Assembly: GCA_030599055.1 (NCBI GenBank) | Contig: JAUVOS010000044.1 | Location: 1 to 13,617, forward strand | Direction of reading: 5' to 3' | DNA: 13,617 nt | From: Lutibacter sp. | GTDB lineage: Bacteria; Bacteroidota; Bacteroidia; Flavobacteriales; Flavobacteriaceae | Shown here: positions 13,410-13,617 of the stretch, piece after piece | Position numbering within the stretch: the first letter of the stretch is position 1 | Layout of the letters: every line of letters begins with the position of its first letter | Made by a program: the position numbers and the translations under genes | Notes under the pieces: model-generated | Seen by the model: only the letters and a program-made list of their open reading frames with translations | What the model was told of the DNA's origin: nothing | The model's database searches: none

Positions 13410-13572
13410 TTGGTAGTTGGTAGTCAGTAGTCAGTAGTCAGTAGTCAGTAGTTGGTAGTCGGTAGTTGGTAGTTGGTAACACAAGAACTAAAGACTAAAG
13501 ACTAAAGACTAAAGACTAAAGACTAAAGACTAGAAACTAGAAACTAGAAACTAGAAACTAGAAACTAGAAAC
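13407..13572. repeat. Composite heptanucleotide tandem repeat downstream of hoxH
   Basis: Starting at the hoxH stop codon, 23 units can be read in one 7-bp phase with a single 5-bp break. They are TAGTTGG x2, TAGTCAG x4, TAGTTGG, TAGTCGG, TAGTTGG x2 and TAACACA (13407-13483), then AGAAC, then TAAAGAC x6 (13489-13530) and TAGAAAC x6 (13531-13572). Three sub-families each made of perfect or nearly perfect copies sit end to end. There is no hairpin. It occupies all but the last 22 bp of the gap before a likely gene start at 13595. Confidence 0.95.
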
Positions 13573-13594
13573 TAAAAGATTAAAAATAAGGAAT

Positions 13595-13617
13595 ATGTTA
13601 GCGAACAAAAAAACACT
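13595..13617 (+). CDS. Probable start of the next gene (partial, 7 codons)
   Basis: An ATG at 13595 opens a frame reading MLANKKT to the window edge, preceded by AAGGA at 13589-13593, close to the start codon and a plausible ribosome-binding site given how weak such sites are elsewhere here. Only seven codons are visible, so identity cannot be read. By position after hoxH, a HoxW-type maturation protease is a reasonable guess, and a basic start leading into a beta strand would fit, but that is inference only. Confidence 0.35.

Noticed and set aside
13407..13572. The post-hoxH array as a replication iteron block
   Set aside because: No initiator gene or DnaA boxes are visible, and similar period-7 arrays occur at several unrelated gene junctions.

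Overview
This AT-rich window most likely comes from a member of the Bacteroidota, probably a flavobacterium. The evidence is promoter -7 boxes of the form TAnnTTTG, sparse Shine-Dalgarno signals with A-rich leaders, an OxyR/NUDIX/acyltransferase set of flavobacterial character, and two small hypothetical proteins of a kind I associate with Flavobacteriaceae. The genus cannot be fixed from the sequence alone.

Layout. Positions 1-289 are a block of 7-bp tandem repeats wrapped around two copies of a 68-bp element. Three plus-strand housekeeping genes follow: a CoA-type NUDIX pyrophosphatase (290-931), a PlsC-type acyltransferase (1001-1813) and oxyR (1900-2838). Two small minus-strand hypothetical genes (2872-3069, 3136-3399) come next. 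A minus-strand operon, read right to left, encodes a membrane-bound group 1 [NiFe] uptake hydrogenase: small subunit, large subunit, cytochrome b and maturation protease (7835 down to 3532). A 287-bp divergent region separates it from plus-strand hypA (8123-8464). After a 375-bp region containing hairpins and a promoter comes a plus-strand operon for a soluble NAD-coupled group 3d (Hox) hydrogenase: hoxF (8840-10588), a fused hoxU-hoxY gene (10581-11849) and hoxH (11955-13409). The window ends in another large 7-bp repeat block and the first codons of a further gene at 13595.

How the genes work together. The group 1 enzyme should oxidise H2 on the outer face of the cytoplasmic membrane (Tat-exported small subunit) and pass electrons through the b-type cytochrome to quinone. 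The Hox enzyme is cytoplasmic and should exchange electrons between H2 and NAD(H). HypA delivers nickel to the large subunits. HyaD should clip the group 1 large subunit; the protease expected for HoxH is not visible but may begin at 13595. The cell therefore appears able to feed H2 electrons to both respiration and NAD reduction, or to dump excess reductant as H2.

Most notable points: (1) HoxU and HoxY are one continuous polypeptide. (2) The hya and hox promoters share a nearly identical TGAy-AwAT-ATCA dyad about 36-38 bp upstream of a TAnnTTTG box with no TTG -33 element, as expected for CRP/FNR-type activation; the hypA promoter has a degenerate copy. (3) Several gene junctions carry period-7 repeats that start at or inside the stop codon of the upstream gene. 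(4) The uptake small subunit lacks the two extra cysteines of oxygen-tolerant hydrogenases.
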